This document shows, piece by piece, positions 35,491 to 43,595 of a DNA stretch of 64,000 nucleotides. Numbering within the stretch: the stretch's first letter is position 1; each line of letters starts with the position of its first letter. The notes under the pieces are model-generated. The model had not been told where the DNA came from. It ran no database searches and was given only the letters and a program-made list of their open reading frames with translations. The stretch spans positions 2,852,001 through 2,916,000 of the forward strand of contig NZ_VFOA01000001.1 in NCBI RefSeq assembly GCF_006715865.1, given 5' to 3'. The translations under genes were made by a program, and so were the position numbers. Source of the stretch: Cellulomonas sp. SLBN-39. Lineage in GTDB: Bacteria; Actinomycetota; Actinomycetes; Actinomycetales; Cellulomonadaceae.

Positions 35491-36182
35491 GCGGGCCGGC
35501 GCTCGTCCTCGTCGGCCGGGGACGGTACGCCGACCCGTGGCACGACACGGCCGCCACCGCGGGCCGGCTGCACCCGCTGCTGGTCGAGGCGGGGCTGGAG
35601 CCCGCGGTCCACGGCACCGCCCCGGACCTCCTCGGCCCCGACGGGCTCGCGAGCCGCGAGGTCGGACGGCCCGACCTGCTCGTCGTGGTCGCGGGCACCG
35701 GCCGCGTCGACCCCGGGTTCGACGGGGACGACGCGGCCTGGGCGGGGTTCCACGCCGCGCTGGCCGGACTCGTCGCCGACGGCGTGCCGCTGCTGGCCCT
35801 GCACGCGTCGGCCAACGCCTTCCACGACGCGCCCGGCTGGTCGGCGCTGCTGGGCGGGCGCTGGGTCGACGGCCTCTCCTGGCACCCGCCGCTGGGCGCC
35901 GCGCGGTTCGACGTCGCCGACCCCGACCACCCCGTGACCGCAGGGCTCGGTGCGGTCGAGGCCGTCGACGAGCAGTACCTCGACCTCGACGTCGACCCGG
36001 CCGCCCACGTGCTGCTCACCACCCGGCACGACGGCGTCGACCACCCCGTGGTGTGGGTCGCACCCGGGCCCGGCCGGGTCGTCTACGACGCGCTCGGGCA
36101 CGACGTGCGCTCCTGGGCGAGCCCGGGGCGCCGCGACCTCGTCCGACGGACGGTCCGCTGGCTGGTCGGCTCCCCGGGCTGA
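35487..36182 (+). CDS. ThuA-like domain protein
   Basis: The 231-residue protein has the glutamine-amidotransferase-like fold of ThuA: ALVLVGRGRYADPWHDTAATAGRL near the start, GVPLLALHASANAFHD at the nucleophile-elbow position and WVAPGPGRVVYDALGHDVRSW near the end. ThuA proteins of rhizobia take part in trehalose and related disaccharide use; many homologues act in sugar metabolism. The usual catalytic Cys of amidotransferases is absent, as in other ThuA proteins. The GTG at 35487 overlaps the SRPBCC stop. Confidence 0.82.
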   Translation: MSGPALVLVGRGRYADPWHDTAATAGRLHPLLVEAGLEPAVHGTAPDLLGPDGLASREVGRPDLLVVVAGTGRVDPGFDGDDAAWAGFHAALAGLVADGVPLLALHASANAFHDAPGWSALLGGRWVDGLSWHPPLGAARFDVADPDHPVTAGLGAVEAVDEQYLDLDVDPAAHVLLTTRHDGVDHPVVWVAPGPGRVVYDALGHDVRSWASPGRRDLVRRTVRWLVGSPG

Positions 36183-36183
36183 C

Positions 36184-36210
36184 GCGCCCGGGTCAGGGTG
36201 TCCCGGGCGC
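36184..36210. terminator. bidirectional hairpin between thuA-like and GH3 genes
   Basis: GCGCCCGGG (36184-36192) and CCCGGGCGC (36202-36210) form a perfect 9-bp stem with a 9-nt loop. It lies just after the ThuA-like stop and overlaps the last codons of the convergent GH3 gene. Confidence 0.65.
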
Positions 36211-38481
36211 CCCCGCGAGGTCGTCCTCGGCCACGGGGAACCCGGGGAACCGGCTCAGCCGCACCAGCGGGATCGCGCGCATCATCTCCCCGTGCTGGGT
36301 GTCCTCCAGCAGCGTCGCGAACCCGCTGCCGGCGAGCCGCTCGCGCAGCCACGGACCGGCCTGCGGGTCGGCCAGCCACGCCGCGACCGTCGAGGCCGGG
36401 CCCACGGGCTCGGTCACGTCGACGCCCGGCAGCTCGACCGTCAGCCGCGCCCGCACGTCCCGCGACGACGCCGCGACGCGCACCTCGAACGCCCCGCCCT
36501 CGACGACCCACGTGCCGCGGGCGGTGTGCCACCACGCGAACGACCGGTCGTCGAGCGCGACCCGCACCCGCCGGCTCTCGCCCGGGGCGAGCGGCACCCG
36601 CACGAAGCCCTTGAGCTCCTGCTCGGGGCGCGCCACCGTGCTCACCGGGTCCGCGACGTACACCTGCACGGTCTCCGTCCCCGCCCGGTCGCCCGTGTTC
36701 GTCACCGTCACGTGCACGTCGACGCGCCCGGCCGCGGCGTCGACGACCTCGACCGCGGCGTCCGACCACGCGAACGTCGTGTACGACAGCCCGTGCCCGA
36801 ACGGGTACGCCACGTCCAGGCCCCGCGTGTCGTACCAGCGGTAGCCCACGAGCAGACCCTCGGCGTAGCGCACGTGCCCGAGCTCGCCGGGGAACGCCCC
36901 CACCGTCGGGGTGTCGAGCTCACGCAGCGGGATCGTCTCGGCCAGCCGGCCCGACGGGTCCGCCCGCCCCAGCAGCAGGTCCGCGACCGCCGAGCCGCCC
37001 GCCTGCCCCAGCAGCCACCCCTCCAGCACCGCCCGGGTCCGGTGCAGCCACGGCATCGTCACCACGGACCCGTTCGACAGCACGACCACGACGTCCGGGT
37101 TGACCGCCGCGACCGCCTCCAGCAGCGCCACCTGCGCGTCCGGCAGGCGGGTGTGCTCCCGGTCGTACCCCTCCGACTCGTAGGACGCCGGCAGCCCGAG
37201 GAACAGCAGCACCACGTCCGCGTCCCGCGCCGCCGCGACCGCCTCGGCGACCAGCACCGGGTCGCCCGCCTCCTGCTCGACCACGTACCCGGGCGCGAAC
37301 ACGACCTCGCGCCGCCCCGCGAGCCCGGCCCGCAGCGCGCCCAGCGCGTCGTCCAGCCGCGTCGGGTTCACCTGCGAGCTGCCCGCACCCTGGTACCGGG
37401 GGCTGCGCGCGAGCTCGCCGACCACGGCCACCGTGCCGCCGTGCTCCGGGTCCAGCGGCAGCAGACCGCCCTCGTTGCGCAGCAGGACCGCGCTCGCGGT
37501 GGCGGCCTCGCGCGCCAGGGCGTGGTGCGCGTCGAGGTCGACGGTGCCGCCCGCGGCCAGGCCCGGCTGCGCGCGGGCGACGAGCTCGAGCACGCGCCGC
37601 GCGGCCCGGTCGACGTCGGCCTCGGCGAGCGTGCCCGCGGCCAGCGCGTCGAGGACGCGGCGGGTGCCCGCACCCCCGGACGACGGCATCTCCAGGTCCA
37701 GCCCGGCCGCGACGGCCGCCGCCCGGTCGTCGACCGCGCCCCAGTCGGACACGACGAGCCCGTCGAAGCCCCACTCCTCGCGCAGCACCCGGGTCAGCAG
37801 CCACGGGTCCTGCGACGCGTACACGCCGTTGACCTTGTTGTACGAGCACATCACCGTCCACGGGCGTGCCTCGCGCACCACGTGCTCGAACGCCGGCAGG
37901 TAGATCTCGCGCAGCGTGCGCTCGTCGACGTCGGCGGACACCGTCATGCGGTCGGTCTCCTGGTTGTTGACCGCGAAGTGCTTGAGCGAGGCGCCGACGC
38001 CCTGGCGCTGCACGCCCTCGACGAGCCCGGCCGCGAGCCGCCCGGCGAGGAACGGGTCCTCGGACAGGTACTCGAAGTTGCGTCCGCACAGCGGGGACCG
38101 CTTGATGTTGACGCCGGGGCCGAGCAGCACCGCGACGCCCTCGGCACGGGACTCCGCACCGAGGGCCTCGCCGACGCGGCGGGCCAGGTCGACGTCCCAC
38201 GAGGAGGCCAGGCCGGCCGCGGGCGGGAAGCACGTGGCGGGCACGGAGTCGGTCAGGCCGAGGTGGTCGCCGCCCTCGACCTGCTTGCGCAGGCCGTGCG
38301 GGCCGTCGGTGACCAGCAGGGCCGGCACGCCCAGGTGCGGGACCGGCTCGGTGTGCCAGAAGTCCGCGCCGTCGAGCAGCGCGACCTTCTCCTCCAGGGT
38401 CATCTCGGCCAGCAGGGCCGCGGGGTCGGTGGTCGGTGTGCTGCCGGCGGTCGGGGTCGGCGTGGTCTCTGCGGTCGTCAT
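36193..38481 (-). CDS. beta-glucosidase/beta-xylosidase, glycoside hydrolase family 3
   Basis: The 762-residue enzyme has the GH3 architecture: TIM-barrel domain with TDGPHGLRKQ, KHFAVNNQETDRM and nucleophile Asp246 in GLVVSDWGAVDD, then the alpha/beta sandwich, and a C-terminal fibronectin III-like domain (VTVTNTGDRAGTETVQVYV). No PA14 insert or signal peptide is seen, so it is cytoplasmic. It removes terminal non-reducing beta-sugars from imported oligosaccharides; glucose, xylose and galactose specificities cannot be separated by eye. AGGAG lies before the ATG at 38481. It is the last gene of the GH42-GH43-GH3 operon, 61 bp after the GH43 gene. Confidence 0.92.
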   Translation of the reverse strand: MTTAETTPTPTAGSTPTTDPAALLAEMTLEEKVALLDGADFWHTEPVPHLGVPALLVTDGPHGLRKQVEGGDHLGLTDSVPATCFPPAAGLASSWDVDLARRVGEALGAESRAEGVAVLLGPGVNIKRSPLCGRNFEYLSEDPFLAGRLAAGLVEGVQRQGVGASLKHFAVNNQETDRMTVSADVDERTLREIYLPAFEHVVREARPWTVMCSYNKVNGVYASQDPWLLTRVLREEWGFDGLVVSDWGAVDDRAAAVAAGLDLEMPSSGGAGTRRVLDALAAGTLAEADVDRAARRVLELVARAQPGLAAGGTVDLDAHHALAREAATASAVLLRNEGGLLPLDPEHGGTVAVVGELARSPRYQGAGSSQVNPTRLDDALGALRAGLAGRREVVFAPGYVVEQEAGDPVLVAEAVAAARDADVVLLFLGLPASYESEGYDREHTRLPDAQVALLEAVAAVNPDVVVVLSNGSVVTMPWLHRTRAVLEGWLLGQAGGSAVADLLLGRADPSGRLAETIPLRELDTPTVGAFPGELGHVRYAEGLLVGYRWYDTRGLDVAYPFGHGLSYTTFAWSDAAVEVVDAAAGRVDVHVTVTNTGDRAGTETVQVYVADPVSTVARPEQELKGFVRVPLAPGESRRVRVALDDRSFAWWHTARGTWVVEGGAFEVRVAASSRDVRARLTVELPGVDVTEPVGPASTVAAWLADPQAGPWLRERLAGSGFATLLEDTQHGEMMRAIPLVRLSRFPGFPVAEDDLAGAPGTP

Positions 38482-38542
38482 GGGGTGCTCCTGGGCTGCG
38501 GTCCGTTCCGGACCGGACGTGCGGTCGGGGGAGGGAGGCGGG

Positions 38543-40033
38543 TCAGTCGTCGCGGCCGTCGTACGTGACGGCGTCGACGACGACCTCGCCGTCGACGGCG
38601 TACACGCCGACGACGCGGCCGGTGAAGGACGCGGCGGTCTCGGCGGTGAGGTAGCGGCCGTCGAGGGCGGCGAGCTCGACGCGGCCGTCGGGCCCGTCGA
38701 AGCCCAGCCGCACGACGTCCGAGGTCATCGACGCGAAGCCGACGTCGGTGACCGGCTCCGTCTCCACCCACAGCGTGACGGGGCCGCCGGGTGCGGGCGC
38801 CGACCAGGTCTGGGCGATGCCCGCGACGCGCCCGCGGGCGACGACGGTGCCCCGCCCGAGCTCGACGTCGTAGTGGTGCAGCTCGTCGTAGCGGACGGCG
38901 ACGCCGCCGAGGCCGGCGGTCGCGTCCACGCGCGCCGCGAACCGGGAGCGGTGGTGCGCCTGGCGGATCCCGACGAAGACCGCGCGCGGGTCGTCGAGGT
39001 CGGTGCCCTCGCCGCGCAGCACCGCGTGACCGGGGCGGGCGGCGAGGTCCATGAGCTCGGCGGGGGTGCGGCGCAGGCCGATCCACTCCCCGTCGGGCAC
39101 GGGTCCGTCGAGGTCGTCACGGAACGACCCGGCACCCGGTGCCGTCAGCTCCACCGGGTCGACCACGGGCCAGCCGTCCTGCCAGGTGACGTGCGTGGAG
39201 AACGTCTCGCGGCCCATGGGCGAGAAGCCGCGGGTCGCCCCACGGGTGCGCATGCCGAGCAGCACCATCGCCCACCCGCCGTCGGGGGTCTGCACGAGGT
39301 CGCCGTGCCCGGTGTTCTGCACGGGGCGGCTCGTGCTGCGCGCGGACAGCACGGGGTTGGTCGGCGCACCCTCGAAGGGGCCGTCGGGGCGGGTGCTGCG
39401 GGCGACGGAGACGCTGTGCCCGCGCTCGGTGCCGCCCTCGGCGATGACCAGGTACCACCAGCCGTCGTGCCGGTACAGGTGCGGCGCCTCGGGGAACATC
39501 AGCCCGGTGCCGGACCACAGCGAGCGGGGCGTCTCCAGCGCGCGCCCGGTCGTGGGGTCGATGCGGACCTGCTCGATGCCGTCGTGCGCGCCCACCCGGT
39601 CGCCGGTCAGGCGCAGCGCCGAGTAGGTCAGGTAGCAGGTGCCGTCCTCGTCCCAGGCGAGGTCGGGGTCGATGCCGTCGACCTCGACGACCGTCCCGTC
39701 GCTCCACGGGCCGGCCGGGTCCTGCGCGGTGAACAGCAGCGTGCCGCGGCCGAGGGCGTCGGTGACCGCGACCCAGAACAGCCCGTCGTGGTGGCGCAGG
39801 GTCGGGGCCCACGCGCCGCCGCCGGTGGGCACGTGCGCGACGGCGAGCTGGTCGGATCGGGTCACCACGTGCCCGACGCGCGTCCACGTGGTCAGGTCGC
39901 GGCTGTGCAGCACGGGGATGCCGGGCAGGTACTCGAACGTCGAGCACGCCAGCCAGTAGTCGTCCCCGACGCGCACGACGGACGGGTCGGGGTGGAACCC
40001 CGCGACGGTGGGGTTGCGCAGGTCGGTCGTCAT
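38543..40033 (-). CDS. glycoside hydrolase family 43 (beta-xylosidase/arabinofuranosidase type)
   Basis: The 496-residue enzyme has the five-bladed propeller signatures of GH43: Asp16 in FHPDPSVV (general base), the GIDPDLAWDEDG segment (121-132 region, pKa-modulating Asp) and Glu182 in MFPEAPHLY (general acid). A C-terminal beta-sandwich (from about 330) resembles the accessory domain of bacterial beta-xylosidases. There is no signal peptide. GGAGG precedes the ATG at 40033, which overlaps the GH42 stop by four bases. With GH42 and GH3 neighbours it probably trims xylo-, arabino- or galacto-oligosaccharides after uptake. Confidence 0.9.
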   Translation of the reverse strand: MTTDLRNPTVAGFHPDPSVVRVGDDYWLACSTFEYLPGIPVLHSRDLTTWTRVGHVVTRSDQLAVAHVPTGGGAWAPTLRHHDGLFWVAVTDALGRGTLLFTAQDPAGPWSDGTVVEVDGIDPDLAWDEDGTCYLTYSALRLTGDRVGAHDGIEQVRIDPTTGRALETPRSLWSGTGLMFPEAPHLYRHDGWWYLVIAEGGTERGHSVSVARSTRPDGPFEGAPTNPVLSARSTSRPVQNTGHGDLVQTPDGGWAMVLLGMRTRGATRGFSPMGRETFSTHVTWQDGWPVVDPVELTAPGAGSFRDDLDGPVPDGEWIGLRRTPAELMDLAARPGHAVLRGEGTDLDDPRAVFVGIRQAHHRSRFAARVDATAGLGGVAVRYDELHHYDVELGRGTVVARGRVAGIAQTWSAPAPGGPVTLWVETEPVTDVGFASMTSDVVRLGFDGPDGRVELAALDGRYLTAETAASFTGRVVGVYAVDGEVVVDAVTYDGRDD

Positions 40034-42198
40034 CGGGTGCCTCCGGGGTGCGGGGTGTCGACGAGCACGCGGACGTCCCACGGGCCCAGGGCCAGGGCGG
40101 CGCCCACCGGGGTGCCGTCGAGCACGTCGACGAGGGGGGTCGGGGGAGCGGGGACCTCGACGTCGCCCCACCCCCAGTGGTGCAGCACGTGCAGGGTCCG
40201 GCCGTCGGCGGTGGTCATGGTGGTCGCGCGCACGTCGGGCGGCAGCGCGTCCCAGGCGCCCGCGGCGGGCCGGGCGACGGTGCCCGCGAGCAGCGTGCGG
40301 GCGAGGTCCTGGTCGGGGACGGTGCCGACGACGGTGATCCGCCCGGCGCCGTGCGCGCGGGTGGTCACGGCGGCCCACGCGCCGAGGTGCGGGTCGTCGT
40401 AGCCGGCGAGCACGTCGGCGCCGTCGGGGACGAGGTGGTCGACCCACCCGGTGGCGGTCGCCCCGGCGGGGACGTCGAGGCCGGCGGTGCCGCGGACGGG
40501 CACCGCGCGGGTCAGGCTCGCGGACTCCTGGTACCGCACGCCGGCGGCCTGCGCGAGCAGCGCGGGCTTGACGTCCCGACGGGCCCGGGCCTCCTCGTCG
40601 GCGTAGCCGGTGCGCGGTCCGAGGACCAGGTGCCCGCCGGCGTGCGCGTAGTCGGCCAGCCAGGTCAGCTCGGCGTCGGTCGCGGTGTAGAGGCCGACGA
40701 CGACGAGCACGGGGCGCCGGGCCGCGAAGGCCGCGGGGTCCTCGCCGGCGCGTGCGTGCGGCCCGGTCTCGCGGCTGCCGAACAGCTGGGCGGGTCGCAC
40801 GGTGTTGACCTGCAGGCCGGCGTCGAACGCCCCGCGGTAGAACGGCAGGACGAGGCGGCGGTACGCGTCGGCGTCGCCCCAGCCCGCGGCGTCGGGCAGC
40901 GGCGCGGTCGGCCCGAACCCCAGGGCCCAGCGCGAGTCGGAGCAGTACAGCAGGGCGACGTCGGCGTCGGGCGTGGCGCCCACGACCAGGTCGGACGCGG
41001 TGGCGAGCTCGGCGCCGAGGCGGGCGATCTCGCGGTAGGCGCGCCCGGGCTGCTGGTCGTGGGGGAGCACCCCGCCCCAGAACGTCTCGGTGCCGAAGTG
41101 CAGCGTGTGCCAGTGCCAGTACTCGACCATGCGGGCGCCGCGCGAGACCAGGGCCCACGCGGCCTGCCGCCACTGGCCGTCGTACGGCACGACGCCGGGC
41201 GTGGCGCCGAACCCGATGGAGCCGGCGTTCGTCTCGGTGACGAGGAAGGGCTCCTGGCGGGAGGACCACATGAGGTCGGCGAGCTGGTACACGGCCCACG
41301 GGCCGCGCACGATCCACCCCGGCGCCATCGGCTCGCGGTACGGGTGCGCGAGGGCGTCCTGCGTCTCGTGGTAGGCGTTGCCGGCGGCGACGGTCAGGCG
41401 CGCGGCCAGGCGCTCGTCCTCGACGCCGACCTGGTCGTACGACAGGCAGGTGGTGACGAAGCGCTCGGGGTGCGTGGGGTGCACCTCGTCGCGGACGAGC
41501 TGGGCCTGCCAGCCGATGAGGTCGGTGACCAGCTGGGCCTGGAACCGGCGCCAGGCCAGGTCGTACTGCGGCTGGGCGTTGCCGTCCGGCACCCACAGGT
41601 CCGCCCACGTCGACAGCCGGTGCGACCAGTAGACGAGGCCCCACGCGTCGTTGAGGCGCTCCACGGTGCCGTAGGTGTGCCGCAGGTGGTCGACGAACCG
41701 CTGGAAGACCCCGTGGTTGTGCAGCAGGCGGATGCCGGGCTCGTTGTCGACCTGGTACCCGACGACCGCGGGGTGGTCGAGGTAGCGGCGCACGATGGCG
41801 CGCACGAGCCGCTCGGCGTAGAAGCGGAACGCGGGGTGCGTGAAGTCCACCTCCTGGCGCATGCCCCACCGCATGGGCGTCCCGGTGGCGGTGTCGCCCG
41901 CGATCTCGGGGTGCAGCCGCGCCATCCAGGGCGGCACGGCGTAGGTCGGGGTGCCGAGGACGACACCGATGCCGCGGGCGTGCGCCCCGTCGAGCACTGG
42001 CTCGAGCCAGTCGAGGTCGAACCGCCCCTCCTCGGGCTCCCACGTCGACCACACGGACTCGCCGACGCGGATCACGGTGAACCCGGCCTCGGCCATGAGG
42101 TCGAGGTCCTCGTCGAGGCGGGGGGACGGCTGGTACTCGGCGTAGTAGGCGGCGCCGAACAGCAGGCGCGGGCGTGCGGGGTCGGGAGTCAAGAGCAT
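40030..42198 (-). CDS. beta-galactosidase, glycoside hydrolase family 42
   Basis: The 722-residue GH42 enzyme has acid/base Glu153 in VDNEPG and nucleophile Glu322 in LVTETNAG. N-terminal AAYYAEYQ and VWSTWEPEEG fit the family. Unlike the GH42 enzyme at 24521, it lacks the cysteine cluster after the acid/base, so it belongs to a zinc-free subgroup. It has no signal peptide. The ATG at 42198 begins a typical N-terminus (MLLTPDPARPRLLFG); a longer in-frame reading to 42288 would start inside the regulatory region. The weak ribosome site GAGAGA lies upstream. It is the first gene of the operon running to 36193. Confidence 0.92.
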   Translation of the reverse strand: MLLTPDPARPRLLFGAAYYAEYQPSPRLDEDLDLMAEAGFTVIRVGESVWSTWEPEEGRFDLDWLEPVLDGAHARGIGVVLGTPTYAVPPWMARLHPEIAGDTATGTPMRWGMRQEVDFTHPAFRFYAERLVRAIVRRYLDHPAVVGYQVDNEPGIRLLHNHGVFQRFVDHLRHTYGTVERLNDAWGLVYWSHRLSTWADLWVPDGNAQPQYDLAWRRFQAQLVTDLIGWQAQLVRDEVHPTHPERFVTTCLSYDQVGVEDERLAARLTVAAGNAYHETQDALAHPYREPMAPGWIVRGPWAVYQLADLMWSSRQEPFLVTETNAGSIGFGATPGVVPYDGQWRQAAWALVSRGARMVEYWHWHTLHFGTETFWGGVLPHDQQPGRAYREIARLGAELATASDLVVGATPDADVALLYCSDSRWALGFGPTAPLPDAAGWGDADAYRRLVLPFYRGAFDAGLQVNTVRPAQLFGSRETGPHARAGEDPAAFAARRPVLVVVGLYTATDAELTWLADYAHAGGHLVLGPRTGYADEEARARRDVKPALLAQAAGVRYQESASLTRAVPVRGTAGLDVPAGATATGWVDHLVPDGADVLAGYDDPHLGAWAAVTTRAHGAGRITVVGTVPDQDLARTLLAGTVARPAAGAWDALPPDVRATTMTTADGRTLHVLHHWGWGDVEVPAPPTPLVDVLDGTPVGAALALGPWDVRVLVDTPHPGGTR

Positions 42199-42298
42199 CG
42201 TCGGTCTCTCTCGCGAGCGGTGCCCTGCGCGCCGGGGCGCGACGGGCGGTGCACCCGTGCCGTGCGTCGACGGGCGGGCTGGTGCCATGCTGGCAGCA

Positions 42299-42349
42299 AC
42301 TCATACGATTCAGCAAGAGGTCGGGGCCAGAATGCCCATACGCTTCGGC
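42299..42349. promoter_or_regulatory. two operator-like direct repeats upstream of the GH42 operon
   Basis: ACTCATACGATTCAGC (42299-42314) and GCCCATACGCTTCGGC (42334-42349) share CATACGNTTC and lie 35 bp apart in the divergent region between the GH42 and LacI genes. The first matches 11 of 16 positions of the ACTGATACGTCACAGT repeat before the importer operon. A central CG fits the LacI family. I could not place a convincing -10/-35 pair here. Confidence 0.5.
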
Positions 42350-42414
42350 CGCGCCGATCAGGACGTCCGCGCGCCCGGTGGCGCTAGGGTGTCGACGACC
42401 AGGGGGAGATGGAC

Positions 42415-43407
42415 GTGGCACCAAGACGCGTGACCGCCAAGGACGTCGCACGACGCGCCGGCGTGTCCCAGAGCACCGTCAGCTACGTGCTCAACGACAC
42501 GCCCAACCAGACCATCAGCGCGGCCACCCGCGAGCGCGTGCACCAGGCGGCCCAGGACCTGGGCTACACGCCGTCGGCCGCCGCCCGTGCGCTGCGGCGC
42601 GGCTCCAGCGAGACCGTGCTCATCGTGCTGCCGGACGCGCCGATCGGCGAGAACATCGCCCTCGTGGTCGAGACGGTGACCGAGGTGCTCGAGCCGCACG
42701 GGTTCACCGTCGTGTACCGGCGGCAGAAGGACGGGCACAGCCTCGCGGCCCTCTGGCACGAGCTGATGCCCGCCGCCATCGCCAACATGGCAGCGTTCCC
42801 ACCCGGGGACGAGGCTGCGATCCGCGAGGCGGGGATCCCCGTCGTCAGCTCCACGCTGGACACCGGGGAGGGGCCGGCGATGCGGATCCCCCAGGTCACG
42901 GTGGGGCACGTGCAGGTCGACCACCTGGTCGAGCGCGGGCACCGGCACCTGGCGTTCGCCGCGTCCGACGACCCGGAGGTCGCGGAGTTCATGACCCGGC
43001 GCCTGGCCGGGGTGCAGGAGCGGTGCCGGGCGCTGGGGCTGCCCGACCCGCTGGTGGTCGAGGTGCCGCTGGACGCCGAGGGTGCCGCCGGTGCGGTGCG
43101 CACGATGCGGGACCGGGACGAGCCGGTGACCGCGGTGTGCGCGTACAACGACGAGATCGCGTTCGCGGTGCTCGCCGGGATGCGGGTCCGCGGGCTCGCG
43201 GCACCCGCGGACCTGGCGGTCGTCGGGGTGGACAACATCACGATCGCACCGTTCGCGGTGCCGCCGCTGACCACGGTCGACATCCACGCGGACCTCGTCG
43301 GCGCCGACCTGGGTCGCCTCGTGCTGCGCCTGCTCAAGCCCGAGCTGGAGGTGCCTGAGCCGGCGCACGAGTCGGCGGTCGACCTCGTGGTGCGCGCAAG
43401 CACCTGA
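42415..43407 (+). CDS. LacI-family regulator of second glycoside locus
   Basis: The 330-residue protein has the LacI helix-turn-helix (VTAKDVARRAGVSQSTVSYVLNDTPNQTIS), the hinge ALRRGSSETV and a sugar-sensing domain (AYNDEIAFAVLAGMRV, VVGVDNITIAPFAVPPLTTV). It sits between the minus-strand GH42-GH43-GH3 operon and the plus-strand importer operon, and probably controls both through CATACG/GATACG operators. AGGGGGAG abuts an ATG at 42409, which is too close; the GTG at 42415 has proper spacing and is preferred. Using 42409 would add two residues. Confidence 0.9.
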   Translation: MAPRRVTAKDVARRAGVSQSTVSYVLNDTPNQTISAATRERVHQAAQDLGYTPSAAARALRRGSSETVLIVLPDAPIGENIALVVETVTEVLEPHGFTVVYRRQKDGHSLAALWHELMPAAIANMAAFPPGDEAAIREAGIPVVSSTLDTGEGPAMRIPQVTVGHVQVDHLVERGHRHLAFAASDDPEVAEFMTRRLAGVQERCRALGLPDPLVVEVPLDAEGAAGAVRTMRDRDEPVTAVCAYNDEIAFAVLAGMRVRGLAAPADLAVVGVDNITIAPFAVPPLTTVDIHADLVGADLGRLVLRLLKPELEVPEPAHESAVDLVVRAST

Positions 43408-43463
43408 CCGCCGGTGGGGTGCGTGCCGGTGCGGGGCGTTGCCGATCCGTGACGCCGGGGGTC

Positions 43464-43526
43464 TTGTCCCCCGGGCCGGTGCGGGCCTACAGTCGCTGAT
43501 ACGTCACAGTACTGATACGTCACAGT
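43464..43526 (+). promoter_or_regulatory. promoter and tandem operators of family 5 importer operon
   Basis: TTGTCC (43464-43469) and TACAGT (43488-43493) are 18 bases apart. Right after the -10 are two copies of CTGATACGTCACAGT (43496-43510 and 43512-43526), a perfect 15-bp repeat with 16-bp period. Each 16-mer is an imperfect palindrome with central CG (ACTG at one end, CAGT at the other), as expected for a LacI-type operator. The position across the likely transcription start suggests repression. Confidence 0.65.
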
Positions 43527-43595
43527 GACGCCCGGCACCCCTCGCCGGGACATGGGAGAGTGGACCCGGGCGGGTCCTCATCAAAGGAGATGACC

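Noticed and set aside
40048..42387. Plus-strand 779-codon open frame
   Set aside because: It lies antisense to the GH42 gene, which has catalytic motifs. Val/Gly/Arg/Asp-rich composition is typical of antisense frames in high-GC DNA.
43496..43526. Tandem repeat considered as a CRISPR-like or iteron element
   Set aside because: Only two copies with a one-base spacer, directly after a promoter -10; an operator is the simpler reading.
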